Below are positions 7,056 to 15,913 of a stretch of 53,486 bases of DNA, piece by piece. The position numbers were made by a program, and so were the translations under genes. Origin of the DNA: Bacteroidales bacterium (GTDB lineage Bacteria > Bacteroidota > Bacteroidia > Bacteroidales > GCA-2748055); contig JARGFP010000026.1 of NCBI GenBank assembly GCA_029210585.1, positions 1-53,486 on the forward strand, read 5' to 3'. The notes beneath the pieces were generated by a model. That model was given only the letters and a program-made list of their open reading frames with translations, did not search any database and was not told the DNA's origin. The stretch's first letter is position 1; each line of letters begins with the position of its first letter.

Positions 7056-9663
7056 TCAGTAGCTCCTTACCTCAACTACAGCCGGTTTGAGACCTTCTGC
7101 ACTTACGGTTACCCCGAGGGTTCCTTTCTCGCGGTCCAGCGACCGCACAATGCCCAGTACCAGGCCGCTGAAGGCCTTACGCTCAGGTGACACAAAGGAG
7201 GTCATGTCACACGGACTGCCATTGTCGGTGGCAATCAGCTCCCCCGGACCCCCGATGCTGAATTTCACCAGGTTGGCTGCATCGGGAACCAGGTTCCCGT
7301 TTGCATCCAGGATCTTCACAGTAATGAATGAAAGGTCCTTGCCGTCAGCAGAAATCCTGTTGCGATCGGCCGATGCAAAAAGTGTATCTGGCTGCCCGGT
7401 GGTCAGCACCGTGCGCTCAGCCCACGCCAGGCCGTTTTTGTATGTCTTTACACTCAGTTTCCCCGGGACATACACCACGTCGTCCCATCTCAGCCGGCAT
7501 TCATACGGACCTTTCTTCTTCCTTCCCTGCGATACGCCGTTCAGGAACAGCTCTGCCTCGTCTCCCGAAGTAAACACATGCGCGGGAGTCACCCTGCCCA
7601 TCCGCTCCGGCCAGTTCCAGTGGGGAAGGATATGGGCCATGGGAAGATCGGGACGCCACCTCGACTGGTAAAGCCAGAAGCGGTCCTTTTTGAATCCGGG
7701 AAGATCGATGATCCCGCAATAGGAACTCCGGCAAAGGTAATAGGGGGTGGGTTCACCCAGGTAATCCCAGCCCGACCACACAAATTCGCCCGCAACATAC
7801 GGGTGCCGGTCCTGCGATGCAAATACCTTGTCGGGTGAAGCCCCGAATTGCGCGGTGTACAACTCATATGCACTTACAAAATGGGTGGCAACAATCGCGC
7901 GGAGGGTTGCACCGATGGCTGCGCCTTCCTCCCCTGTATATTGCTCTCCCACCTCGTTGCCAACACTCCAGGCAATCACCGAAGGACAATTCCTGTCGCG
8001 CCGCACAAAAGTCCTGGTGTCCTGCTCATACCAGTCGGGAAACACCAGGTGAAAATCCAGCGGTGTTTTCTTCCTGGCCCACACATCAAAAATCCCATCT
8101 ATCACCAGGAATCCCATCCTGTCGGTCAGCTCCAGGAATTCAGGGGCTGGTGGATTGTGGGCCGTGCGGATGGCATTGCAACCCATCTCCCTGAGAATTT
8201 CCAGCTGTCTTTCAGCAGCCCTGGTGTTGAACGCCGCCCCGAGAGCTCCCAGGTCGTGGTGCTGGTTCACGCCCTGGAACCTGATTTGTTCGCCGTTCAC
8301 CAGCAATCCGCGGTCCGGATCAAACTCCAGGTCGCGGATACCGAATCTGGTTGTAGTTCTGTCCACTGCCTTGCCATTGACCAGCACCGTGGTGACCGCC
8401 ATGTAGAGATGCGGGTGTTGTGTGGGAGGAGGACCCCACAGCAGGGGATCACTGATGCCTGCTGAAGCGCTTACGGATGCACTCCCACCGGCCGGGTCCA
8501 CCAGCTTCAACGTCGGGAAAACTGCTGCTTCATTCGAACCCGGTTCCGTGGACACATTCTTCCCTTGTTCAATTGAAGCATCATAGCCCTGTACAGGTGA
8601 AGCGACCTCTGCCATACCAGCTGAAGCATCCCTGGTGTGTGCGAAGGAAGCATACGCACCTTTGCCCGGTGCAGCAGCACTACCATGCGCTGCTGAAGCT
8701 GTCACTGCATGTGCTTTTGGAGTACCTCCGCCCCGGACGACATCATTGTACAAAGGGTATACCTTCGTGACCAGTTCCACTTCCTGGTCAGCAGCCAGGT
8801 CATTATCAACAGTTACTTCCATCTCCAGCGTTGCTGAAGAAGCGCTGATCTCCCTTGCCGTGATATACGTTCCCCACTGTGCCACATGCACCGGGTGAGT
8901 TTTCACGAGCCACACGTTTCGGTAAATGCCGCCCCCCGGGTACCCCCTGGAGGATTGTGGCGGATTATCAAGACGAATGGCCAGCTGGTTTTCCTCTCCT
9001 GCCACCACGTAAGGTGTCAGGTCCATCCTGAAAGAATTGTAACCGTAGGGCCAACCGCCAACCAGGTGACCGGTCAGCCATACCATGGCATATGACATGG
9101 CACCGTCGATATCGGGGAAAATGGATTTCCCCTGGTCCGATGCCGGAAGTTCCAGTTTTTTTGCGGTACCAGGCAACGCCATGACTCGCAAGTCGGCCCA
9201 TACCACCCCCCACTTCGGCATCCCGGCCCGTGAGGAAAGGGCCCGCAATGGCCCAGTCGTGGGGCAGATCAACCCGCTCCCACGAACGGTCGTCAAACTC
9301 GTACTGCACGAAAGGAAAATCTTTGCCCGGGTTTCCATCCGGACGCCCATACCATTTGTCAGCATCCTCTATAAATGCATTGCCCGTGGGAAGAATCCAG
9401 GGTTTGAGGACTTCCTGGCTGGCTGCCACCTTCACCGCTTCAGTAGGTTGTGCGTCTGCTGCTTTGGCGTCGTTACGATCAGTAAGTTCCGGACGAACAT
9501 CATAGATCAGCGGATCGGCTGCTTCTCCGGAGCCATAACGCATGAATGCCCACCCGTCATTGAGTGAATTGCGCTCCCGTAAAACCTTCCGATAGTCAGG
9601 TTGGGGCGAAAAGGATCCTGCAAGGAAAAGGATCACAATAAGAAAACTGTTTACTTTTACCAT
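7056..9663 (-). pseudogene. GH2 beta-galactosidase, frameshifted and lacking the nucleophile region
   Basis: Two overlapping minus-strand frames (9663-8968 and 9365-7056) form one glycoside hydrolase family 2 protein of about 868 residues. It has a signal peptide, N-terminal sugar-binding domain (ERVDLPHDWAIAGPF, GVAWYRKK), immunoglobulin-like domain and TIM barrel (FQGVNQHHDLGALG, NAIRTAHNPPAPEF, WSVGNEVGEQ with the acid/base Glu). The frame changes at a seven-base homopolymer (9156-9162); one base fewer would join WYRKK to LELPASDQG. In addition, ATLRAIVA runs straight into THFVSAYELYTAQFGA, skipping roughly 90 residues that in relatives hold the nucleophile Glu (SSETAS motif); the later GEFVWSGWDYLGEPTPYY is present. 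An Ala/Ser/Gly-rich insertion of about 80 residues (8461-8745) sits in the second domain. Almost certainly not an active enzyme as assembled. Confidence 0.85.
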
Positions 9664-9810
9664 AGATCAGCAGTTTTTCAGATTTATTCCCCAAATCATG
9701 GCACCTTCTGTCGCCTCGGATAAGTATAATTCAGGTATACAATTACCGGTAAACCCATTGCATCTGCAATATAAGGAATTTGAATTTCTGCGATTTGAAT
9801 TTATTCCCCT

Positions 9811-9818
9811 TATCTTTA
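9811..9818 (+). promoter_or_regulatory. Probable -7 box for the thiamine pyrophosphokinase gene
   Basis: TATCTTTA, one base off TAnnTTTG, ends 10 bp before the ATG at 9829, so the mRNA leader would be very short. No well-spaced TTG box is visible. Confidence 0.35.
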
Positions 9819-9828
9819 GCACCTGGTT

Positions 9829-10461
9829 ATGCCAACGGAAAAAGATCATAAGGTAGTCATCCTGGCCAACGGAGGTTTCCCGGTGACTTCGCGCTGTCTG
9901 GAGATACTCGACAATGCAGAAACAATTATATGCTGTGATGAGGCAGCCGAACACCTGCTTCGATACGGCAGGGAACCGGATCTGATCATCGGTGACATGG
10001 ATTCCATATCCCGTGCAACAAGGCAACGCTTTTCAGACCGGGTCATTGCCATCGAAGAACAGGAAACCAATGATCTGACCAAAGCGGTAAATCATTGTAT
10101 TCAGAACGAAATAAATGAAGTAACGATCCTGGGAGCTACAGGTCTCCGGGAAGATCATACGCTGGGGAATATTTCACTCATGCTTGAATACAGCCGGAAG
10201 ATCACCGTCCGCATGGTCACGGATTACGGCGTTTTCACTGTCGTGCAATCCGGGGAAAAGGTGCATTCATTCCCCGGAGAAAAAATCTCCTTCTTTTCAG
10301 TTGATAACCGGGTGAAGGTCACTTCCGAAGGGCTGAAATACCCCTTGAAGAATATGCAGCTCCACAATTGGTGGAGGGCTTCCCTGAACGAAGTGACATC
10401 CGACTGTTTTACCCTGTACTATGAATCGGAATGGCCATTGTTGCTGTTCCGGCAGACATGA
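9829..10461 (+). CDS. Thiamine diphosphokinase
   Basis: 210 residues. The family landmarks occur in order: VVILANGG, CDEAAEHLL, EPDLIIGDMDSIS (acidic metal/ATP site), ETNDLTKAV (the TNDL motif) and GATGLREDHTLGNISLML. The C-terminal half (VHSFPGEKISFFSV, GLKYPL) is the thiamine-binding beta domain. It transfers pyrophosphate from ATP to thiamine, giving the cofactor thiamine diphosphate, in the cytoplasm. Full length for the family; it stands alone between two minus-strand genes. No thiamine riboswitch is seen in its very short leader. Confidence 0.92.
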   Translation: MPTEKDHKVVILANGGFPVTSRCLEILDNAETIICCDEAAEHLLRYGREPDLIIGDMDSISRATRQRFSDRVIAIEEQETNDLTKAVNHCIQNEINEVTILGATGLREDHTLGNISLMLEYSRKITVRMVTDYGVFTVVQSGEKVHSFPGEKISFFSVDNRVKVTSEGLKYPLKNMQLHNWWRASLNEVTSDCFTLYYESEWPLLLFRQT

Positions 10462-10506
10462 AAACAGGAAAAGTACGGTTCGTCGAACAACCCGTTCCGG
10501 GAGTAA

Positions 10507-11493
10507 CTACCATAAATGGTGCACCTGGTCACGAATGTATTTTTCATAGATCCGGTTCATCTCGCTGACCTGGTCCTCACTGAAGCTTTCCAGGTCGTAC
10601 ACCGAAAGGTTGGACAACAGCTGCTCCGGTTTGGATGCACCGGGAATGATGCAGCTCACTTCGCTGAACTGCAGGATCCACTGCAAAGCAACCGGTGCCA
10701 GGTTCTCCTTCCCCGGGAACAGCTGCTTCAGCTCTTCCACCGCTTTCAGACCCAGCGCATAATCGATTCCCGAAAAAGTTTCTCCCTTGTCAAAGGCCTC
10801 GCCATGCCTGTTGAAGTTCCGGTGATCACCCTCGTCAAACGTGCTTTCAGAAGAGAATTTTCCTGTGAGCAGTCCGCTGGCCAGGGGAACCCTGACAATG
10901 ATCCCGACATCCCTGCGGGAAGCCTCCCCGAAAAACAATTCAGCCGGTCGCTGCCGGAACAGGTTGAAAATGATCTGCACCGTGGTCACATTGTCATACG
11001 CAATTGCCTTCAACGCTTCTTCAACCTTTTCCACGCTCACACCCAGGTGCAGGATCTTGCCGGCATCCTTCATCCTTTCAAACCGCTCAAAGATCTCCGG
11101 CCGGTAATATACTTCCGTGGGCGGACAATGCAACTGGACCAGGTCCAGGGTTTCCAGCCCGGTCCGGCGCAGGGAATCCTCCACATATTGCTGAAGCACA
11201 TCAGGGGTATACCCCTCATTCACATGCGGCTGAATCTGCCTGCCACACTTGGTCGCCACATAAATACGCTCAGACCGTGACCTGACCACACGGCCTACGG
11301 CTTTTTCACTCATCCCCGCTTCGTAGACATCTGCGGTATCAATAAAATTGATGCCATTGTCAATGGCCGTATGCAGGATCCTGTCTGCATGATCATTGTC
11401 AAAGCCAGATCCCCATTTGCCTCCGACCTGCCACGTTCCCAATGAGACCTCTGATACCTTAAACCCGGTTTTTCCCAGTTTCCTGAATTTCAT
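10507..11493 (-). CDS. Aldo/keto reductase (cytoplasmic)
   Basis: 328 residues, full length. The catalytic tetrad can be read: Asp and Tyr in INFIDTADVYEAG, Lys in YVATKCG, His in LVQLHCP. The nucleotide-binding end has IIPGASKPEQLLSNL. This is the YajO/YghZ-like general NADPH-dependent oxidoreductase group; the natural substrate cannot be told from sequence. A promoter-like TTG-N20-TACCTTTA lies upstream at 11530-11560. No signal peptide, unlike the aldo/keto reductase at 17124-18149. Confidence 0.88.
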   Translation of the reverse strand: MKFRKLGKTGFKVSEVSLGTWQVGGKWGSGFDNDHADRILHTAIDNGINFIDTADVYEAGMSEKAVGRVVRSRSERIYVATKCGRQIQPHVNEGYTPDVLQQYVEDSLRRTGLETLDLVQLHCPPTEVYYRPEIFERFERMKDAGKILHLGVSVEKVEEALKAIAYDNVTTVQIIFNLFRQRPAELFFGEASRRDVGIIVRVPLASGLLTGKFSSESTFDEGDHRNFNRHGEAFDKGETFSGIDYALGLKAVEELKQLFPGKENLAPVALQWILQFSEVSCIIPGASKPEQLLSNLSVYDLESFSEDQVSEMNRIYEKYIRDQVHHLW

Positions 11494-11529
11494 ATGCGTA
11501 GTTTGTTATTTGGTTTTCCAATCGAATCC

Positions 11530-11560
11530 TAAAGGTACCAAATTGGGACGAAGTTCTCAA
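11530..11560 (-). promoter_or_regulatory. Promoter for the aldo/keto reductase gene
   Basis: Minus strand TTG (11558-11560), 20 bases, TACCTTTA (11530-11537). One base differs from TAnnTTTG; spacing is right. The leader would be about 30 nt. Confidence 0.45.
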
Positions 11561-11652
11561 ACCAATAATCATATACAGCTGTAAAGCATATTTCCATTTT
11601 CAGGAAAAAGACTTACTTTGGTTTTCTTTATTCTGAATACCCCGGAAAACCA

Positions 11653-11660
11653 TAAATTTG
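11653..11660 (+). promoter_or_regulatory. Consensus -7 box directly before the TldD-like gene
   Basis: TAAATTTG matches TAnnTTTG exactly and ends 7 bp before the ATG at 11668, which implies a nearly leaderless mRNA. No TTG box is found at 19-20 bp. Confidence 0.4.
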
Positions 11661-11667
11661 CACCGCA

Positions 11668-13194
11668 ATGATACTGAACAGACGCAGTTTTATTAAAACC
11701 GGAGGAGCTGCAGCGGCAGGAACCATGATCCTGCCTGCCTGTCTGAATTCCTGCCAGAACCTACATATCTCCATGGAAATGCAAGAATATCTAGACCATT
11801 TTGAAGTGACACCCCGGATTCTGCAAAAAGTAATTGCTGAAGCCATGTCAAAGGGCGGCGATTATGCAGACCTGTTTTTTGAACATAAGATCTCCAATAC
11901 ACTATCCCTTGAAGACGGGAAAGTGAACCAGTCCTTCGCCAATGTGGACTATGGTGTTGGGATCAGGGTGCTCAAGGGAGACCAGACCGGTTTTGCATAC
12001 ACTGAAAACATCAGCCTGGCTGATATGCTCAAAGGAGCGCGGACCGCCGCAAGTATCGCCAACGATCCGCTTACCTTCAAACAGGGTGACCTGCTCGAGA
12101 AAAGCACACCGGGTTATTACAGGATCGCCGCCAAATGGGAACATACATCCGTGGAACAGAAGATCCCGTTCGTGCAGAAAGTAAATGACAGGGTGAAGGA
12201 ACTGGACGAAAAAGTAACCAAAGTAAGGGCCTTCCTCAACGATGAAACAGGGTACATGCTCTTCTACAACTCGGAAGGGTTGCTGACCCACGACTACCGA
12301 CCCATGGCAAGTCTTGCCGCTGTTTGCGTAATGGAAAAGGACGGGGAGTTCGAAAATGCCTACAGCGCCAGGTCCTACCGCAAGGGATTCGAGTTTTTAA
12401 ATGATGCACTGATCGAAGAGATTGCCTCTGAAGCCGTGGACAGGACCAATTTTCTTTTTGGTGCAGGGAAGCCTAAAGCAGGAGAAATGCCCGTGGTGCT
12501 GGGTGCCGGCGGATCCGGAATCCTGCTGCACGAAGCCATGGGACATTCATTCGAAGCCGACTTCAACCGAAAAGGAACTTCCATTTTTTCCGATAAAATG
12601 GGCAAGAGCGTCGCAGGGAATTTCATTAACATCATTGAAGACGGCACCATGGAAAACAACCGGGGTGCGATCAACATCGATGATGAAGGAAACGATGTGA
12701 AAAAAACCTACCTGGTGAAAGACGGCATCCTGGAAAGCTATATCCATGACAGGATCAGCTCCCGGCATTATGGTGTTGATCCCACGGGGAACGGACGGCG
12801 GCAGTCGTTCCGCCACATCCCGCTGCCCCGGATGCGGATCACCTATATGGAGCCCGGTCCACACTCCACGGACGATATCATTGCCAGTGTCGGTTATGGG
12901 GTATATGTGGATAATTTCACCAACGGACAGGTGGACATCGGGGGAGGAGATTTTACCTTTTTCGTTAAATCAGGATACCTGATCGAAAACGGAAAGCTTA
13001 CCCGGCCCATCAAAGACATCAACATCATTGGGAATGGGCCCCAGGCACTTGCCGATATCACCATGGTAGCCGCTGATTACAAAACGGATAACGGTACCTG
13101 GACTTGCGGAAAGGCCGGACAATCGGTACCGGTTTCCATGGGACTCCCTACCGTGCTTGTAAATAAACTCACCGTGGGAGGAACCAATGTATAA
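11668..13194 (+). CDS. TldD-like metallopeptidase subunit with Tat signal
   Basis: 508 residues. The N-terminus has a twin-arginine signal (NRRSFIKTGGAAAAGTMILP followed by Cys), so the protein should be exported folded, possibly lipidated. The TldD zinc motif is in GGSGILLHEAMGHSFEADFN, with HEAMGH starting near residue 288, followed by the family segments FADYGVG-like VDYGVGIRVLKGD and TSIFSDKMGKSVAG. TldD acts with a TldE/PmbA partner as a proteolytic heterodimer that trims unfolded or short peptides; the partner follows 18 bp downstream. The E. coli pair is cytoplasmic, so the Tat leader is notable. Confidence 0.88.
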   Translation: MILNRRSFIKTGGAAAAGTMILPACLNSCQNLHISMEMQEYLDHFEVTPRILQKVIAEAMSKGGDYADLFFEHKISNTLSLEDGKVNQSFANVDYGVGIRVLKGDQTGFAYTENISLADMLKGARTAASIANDPLTFKQGDLLEKSTPGYYRIAAKWEHTSVEQKIPFVQKVNDRVKELDEKVTKVRAFLNDETGYMLFYNSEGLLTHDYRPMASLAAVCVMEKDGEFENAYSARSYRKGFEFLNDALIEEIASEAVDRTNFLFGAGKPKAGEMPVVLGAGGSGILLHEAMGHSFEADFNRKGTSIFSDKMGKSVAGNFINIIEDGTMENNRGAINIDDEGNDVKKTYLVKDGILESYIHDRISSRHYGVDPTGNGRRQSFRHIPLPRMRITYMEPGPHSTDDIIASVGYGVYVDNFTNGQVDIGGGDFTFFVKSGYLIENGKLTRPIKDINIIGNGPQALADITMVAADYKTDNGTWTCGKAGQSVPVSMGLPTVLVNKLTVGGTNV

Positions 13195-13212
13195 TCCATT
13201 AAACAACTGATC

Positions 13213-14532
13213 ATGACCAGAGAGGAAAAATACAGTATCGCCAGGTGGGCCATGGAACATGCACTCGGAAACGGTGCTCAACAGGCCCGGGTAACCATTT
13301 CCACCAGCAACGCAAGCCAGGTCGAGGTGCGGGAACAGAAAATCGATAAGCTCGAGGCGGCCAATCAGCTCAATATGCAGATCAACCTGTTCGTCGATAA
13401 CCGGTATACCAATATCTCCACCAACCGGATGAACGATAAGGAAGAACTTGCCCGTTTTATCAGTGAAGCCATCGCAGGGGCAAAACACCTTGCCCCGGAT
13501 ACCTTCAGGGGACTGCCAGAACCGGAACTATACTACAAGGGGGACGGGGAAGATTTGCGTACCGTCGACAATGCATTCAGTGCACTGAAGCCGCAACAGA
13601 AGATCGACCATGCCACTTCCGCGGAGAAAGAACTCCTGGGGAAAGACGACCGGATCGTCTCTGTAACCACTTCCTACAACGACAGGCTGAGCGGTACCTT
13701 GATGGTGGCAAGCAACGGGTTTGAAGGCGACCGGGAAAGCTCCTATTTTTCATTGTCTGCAAGTGTTTCGGTTAAAGACGGCGATGCCCGTCCGCGCGGT
13801 TCCTGGAATGAATCTTCCATCGATCACAACGACCTCGTCACGGAAGGCATCGGAACACAGGCCCTTAAAAGGGCACTGGATAAACTCGGACAACAAAAGA
13901 TCAAATCGGGCACCATGCCCATGATCGTTGAAAACCGCCTGTCGGGAAGAATCCTGCAACCACTTATCGGAGCACTGAACGGAGCTGCCATTCAGCAAAA
14001 AAATTCCTTCCTGATTAATATGGTGGGCGAACAGATCGGATCCGGCCTGATGAGCATTACCGATGATCCCTTTATCATTGGCGGACGCGGTTCAAGGCAT
14101 TTCGACAGTGAAGGACTGGCCACCCGCAAAAGGAACATCGTGAAGGATGGGGTGCTCAACAACTATTATATCGACACCTATTACGGGAAGAAGCTGGAAA
14201 CGGAACCGACTTCGGGCGAAACCACCAACCTGGTTTTCCAGCCGGGAACGCTGGTCCTGGAGGAACTGATCGCTTCCATGGAACGCGGAATCCTGGTTAC
14301 CGGCTTCAATGGCGGGAACAGCAACGGATCCACTGGCGATTTTTCCTATGGAATCGAAGGATTCCTGGTGGAAAACGGGAAACTTGCAATGCCTGTGGCC
14401 GAAATGAACATTACCGGTAATTTCAAAGAGGTATGGAACAACCTGGTGGCTGCAGGCAATGATGTCCGCCTGGACAGTTCATGGAGGCTCCCGTCGCTCG
14501 TATTTGACAATATCAGCTTCAGCGGAATCTGA
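13213..14532 (+). CDS. PmbA/TldE-like peptidase partner subunit
   Basis: 439 residues of the same superfamily as the preceding gene, but without the HExxxH zinc motif, as expected of the TldE/PmbA subunit. Recognisable segments: NASQVEVREQKIDKLEAANQ, DDPFIIGGRGSRHFDSEG and the C-terminal GDFSYGIEGFLVENGKLAMP. It begins MTREEKYSIARWAMEHALG with no signal peptide, which conflicts with the exported TldD subunit unless the two travel together or work apart. Cotranscribed with the TldD-like gene. Confidence 0.85.
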   Translation: MTREEKYSIARWAMEHALGNGAQQARVTISTSNASQVEVREQKIDKLEAANQLNMQINLFVDNRYTNISTNRMNDKEELARFISEAIAGAKHLAPDTFRGLPEPELYYKGDGEDLRTVDNAFSALKPQQKIDHATSAEKELLGKDDRIVSVTTSYNDRLSGTLMVASNGFEGDRESSYFSLSASVSVKDGDARPRGSWNESSIDHNDLVTEGIGTQALKRALDKLGQQKIKSGTMPMIVENRLSGRILQPLIGALNGAAIQQKNSFLINMVGEQIGSGLMSITDDPFIIGGRGSRHFDSEGLATRKRNIVKDGVLNNYYIDTYYGKKLETEPTSGETTNLVFQPGTLVLEELIASMERGILVTGFNGGNSNGSTGDFSYGIEGFLVENGKLAMPVAEMNITGNFKEVWNNLVAAGNDVRLDSSWRLPSLVFDNISFSGI

Positions 14533-14637
14533 GTATAACCGCTCCAGTCCTGGGCGCAATACTTCAGGACAATTCCGTAAACCGGGCGCAACGCGACAGG
14601 AACATTCCCGGGCATGGCCCTGCGCTGCAGAACCGGG

Positions 14638-15741
14638 TCAGGAAGGAAAGATCAATATCGGTAAACTGGCCTCCTGCAGGATCCTTTTGAACAAGTTGGG
14701 CATAAAGAGCATCTCGAAAATACCCCGCTTATGGATCGTGAACGATAGCAGGTTAGCGCCGGTGGACTCTGCAAAGTCCCTGATCCCTTCGCTGACATCC
14801 ACGTAATCGATCAGCCGGCACCTGATCTCCTGCTGACCATACTCGTGTTTCAGGAATTCGTTGAGCTCATCCATACGCTCCTCGTTGGCAGGATTGTGCG
14901 CCGTATCGATGTGCACACAGGTAATCTGCTTTTTGAATGCCTCCGTGATCACCAGTAACCGGTTCAGGGAGGAGTGGTCATTCTCATTGAAATCAGTGGC
15001 ATACAGGATCTTCACCATCTCAAAATCCTGCGGACGCCGCGGTCCCGGAATCGCAAATACCGGTATCTCAAGGTCGTTAACCAGCTCTCTCGCCACGCTG
15101 CCGAAGAAACTGGTTTTCTCCTCTTCCCTGCCCTGTGTGCCCAGCACGATCAGGTCGGGCTTATAACTCCTGCAAATATCTTTCAGGGTCCGTACCACAC
15201 TGCCCATGGCAATGACAGAATGCACAAATACCTCATCGATATCATGCTCCTTCATGTAATTCCTTATCCTGCCCGAAAACTCGATCATCCGCTGTTTGGC
15301 CTTGCGCTCTTCTTCCTTTGTAAGGTCAAACATGTAGTTCTCAAAGGTCTCGTTGCTTTGCATCTTCAGGTCGCTGACCGGGTTCCTGTATACATGCAGC
15401 AGTTTGATCTCTGCCTGTAACTTCTCAGCAAGATGCACTGCGTAGAAACAGGCATTTTCCGAGCCCCTTGAAAAATCTGTGGGCACAATGATCTTGCGAA
15501 CGAAACGCTCAGACCTGATCTCTTCCAGTTCCTTGCCATATTCCTCTCGCAGGTCCATCATCACCCTGATGGCTGTCTCCACATCCTCCGCATCCACCTG
15601 CACCTTGATGAAGTCGGTCTTATCCGCCACCTTGCCCAGGTGAACGAAATAGCAGTCGATGGCTTCTTCCTCAAGTTTTTCCTTGAGAAAACAGGCGGAT
15701 TCGAGCCGCCTTACTGTCGTAATGGTAACAAGTGTTTTCAT
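14638..15741 (-). CDS. Two-domain universal stress protein with N-terminal DUF2007-like domain
   Basis: 367 residues. Residues 1-75 (MKTLVTITTVRRLESACFLK, then LGKVADKTDFIKVQVDAEDV) resemble the small DUF2007 domain found at the start of Bacteroidota stress proteins. The first Usp domain follows (VRKIIVPTDFSRGSENACFY to DLIVLGTQGREEEKTSFFGS, then IPVFAIPGP) with a G-x2-G-x9-G(S)-like ATP-binding loop. The second Usp domain (VKILYATDFNENDHSSLNRL to LPILIFPS) lacks the glycine-rich loop and should not bind ATP. Cytoplasmic stress/energy sensor; partners unknown. A perfect 7-bp dyad lies 16 bp upstream of the start. Confidence 0.82.
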   Translation of the reverse strand: MKTLVTITTVRRLESACFLKEKLEEEAIDCYFVHLGKVADKTDFIKVQVDAEDVETAIRVMMDLREEYGKELEEIRSERFVRKIIVPTDFSRGSENACFYAVHLAEKLQAEIKLLHVYRNPVSDLKMQSNETFENYMFDLTKEEERKAKQRMIEFSGRIRNYMKEHDIDEVFVHSVIAMGSVVRTLKDICRSYKPDLIVLGTQGREEEKTSFFGSVARELVNDLEIPVFAIPGPRRPQDFEMVKILYATDFNENDHSSLNRLLVITEAFKKQITCVHIDTAHNPANEERMDELNEFLKHEYGQQEIRCRLIDYVDVSEGIRDFAESTGANLLSFTIHKRGIFEMLFMPNLFKRILQEASLPILIFPS

Positions 15742-15756
15742 ATCCCCGGAATTTTA

Positions 15757-15774
15757 GTTGTAGCTCTCTACAAC
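15757..15774. promoter_or_regulatory. Perfect dyad upstream of the universal stress gene
   Basis: GTTGTAG CTCT CTACAAC, seven paired bases each side, 16 bp before the start codon at 15741. Either an operator or a leader hairpin close to the ribosome binding site. Confidence 0.4.
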
Positions 15775-15913
15775 AAAGAGGAATGAACCACCGGTTTTGT
15801 TTTGCCGGAACAGCTGATGTAGAACAGGAAACAGCACTTAATACACACTTTTTCTCCCGTGTTGATCTGAAACCTCCCGCCAGGGAAAAATGTTCCGAAT
15901 GAGTTCAGTATTT

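Noticed and set aside
9156-9162. Programmed ribosomal frameshifting in GH2
   Set aside because: The run is slippery, but the gene also lacks its nucleophile region and GH2 enzymes are not known to use frameshifting; mutation or sequencing error is simpler.
10516-11280. 254-codon plus-strand frame
   Set aside because: Antisense to the aldo/keto reductase with its full catalytic tetrad; no independent support.
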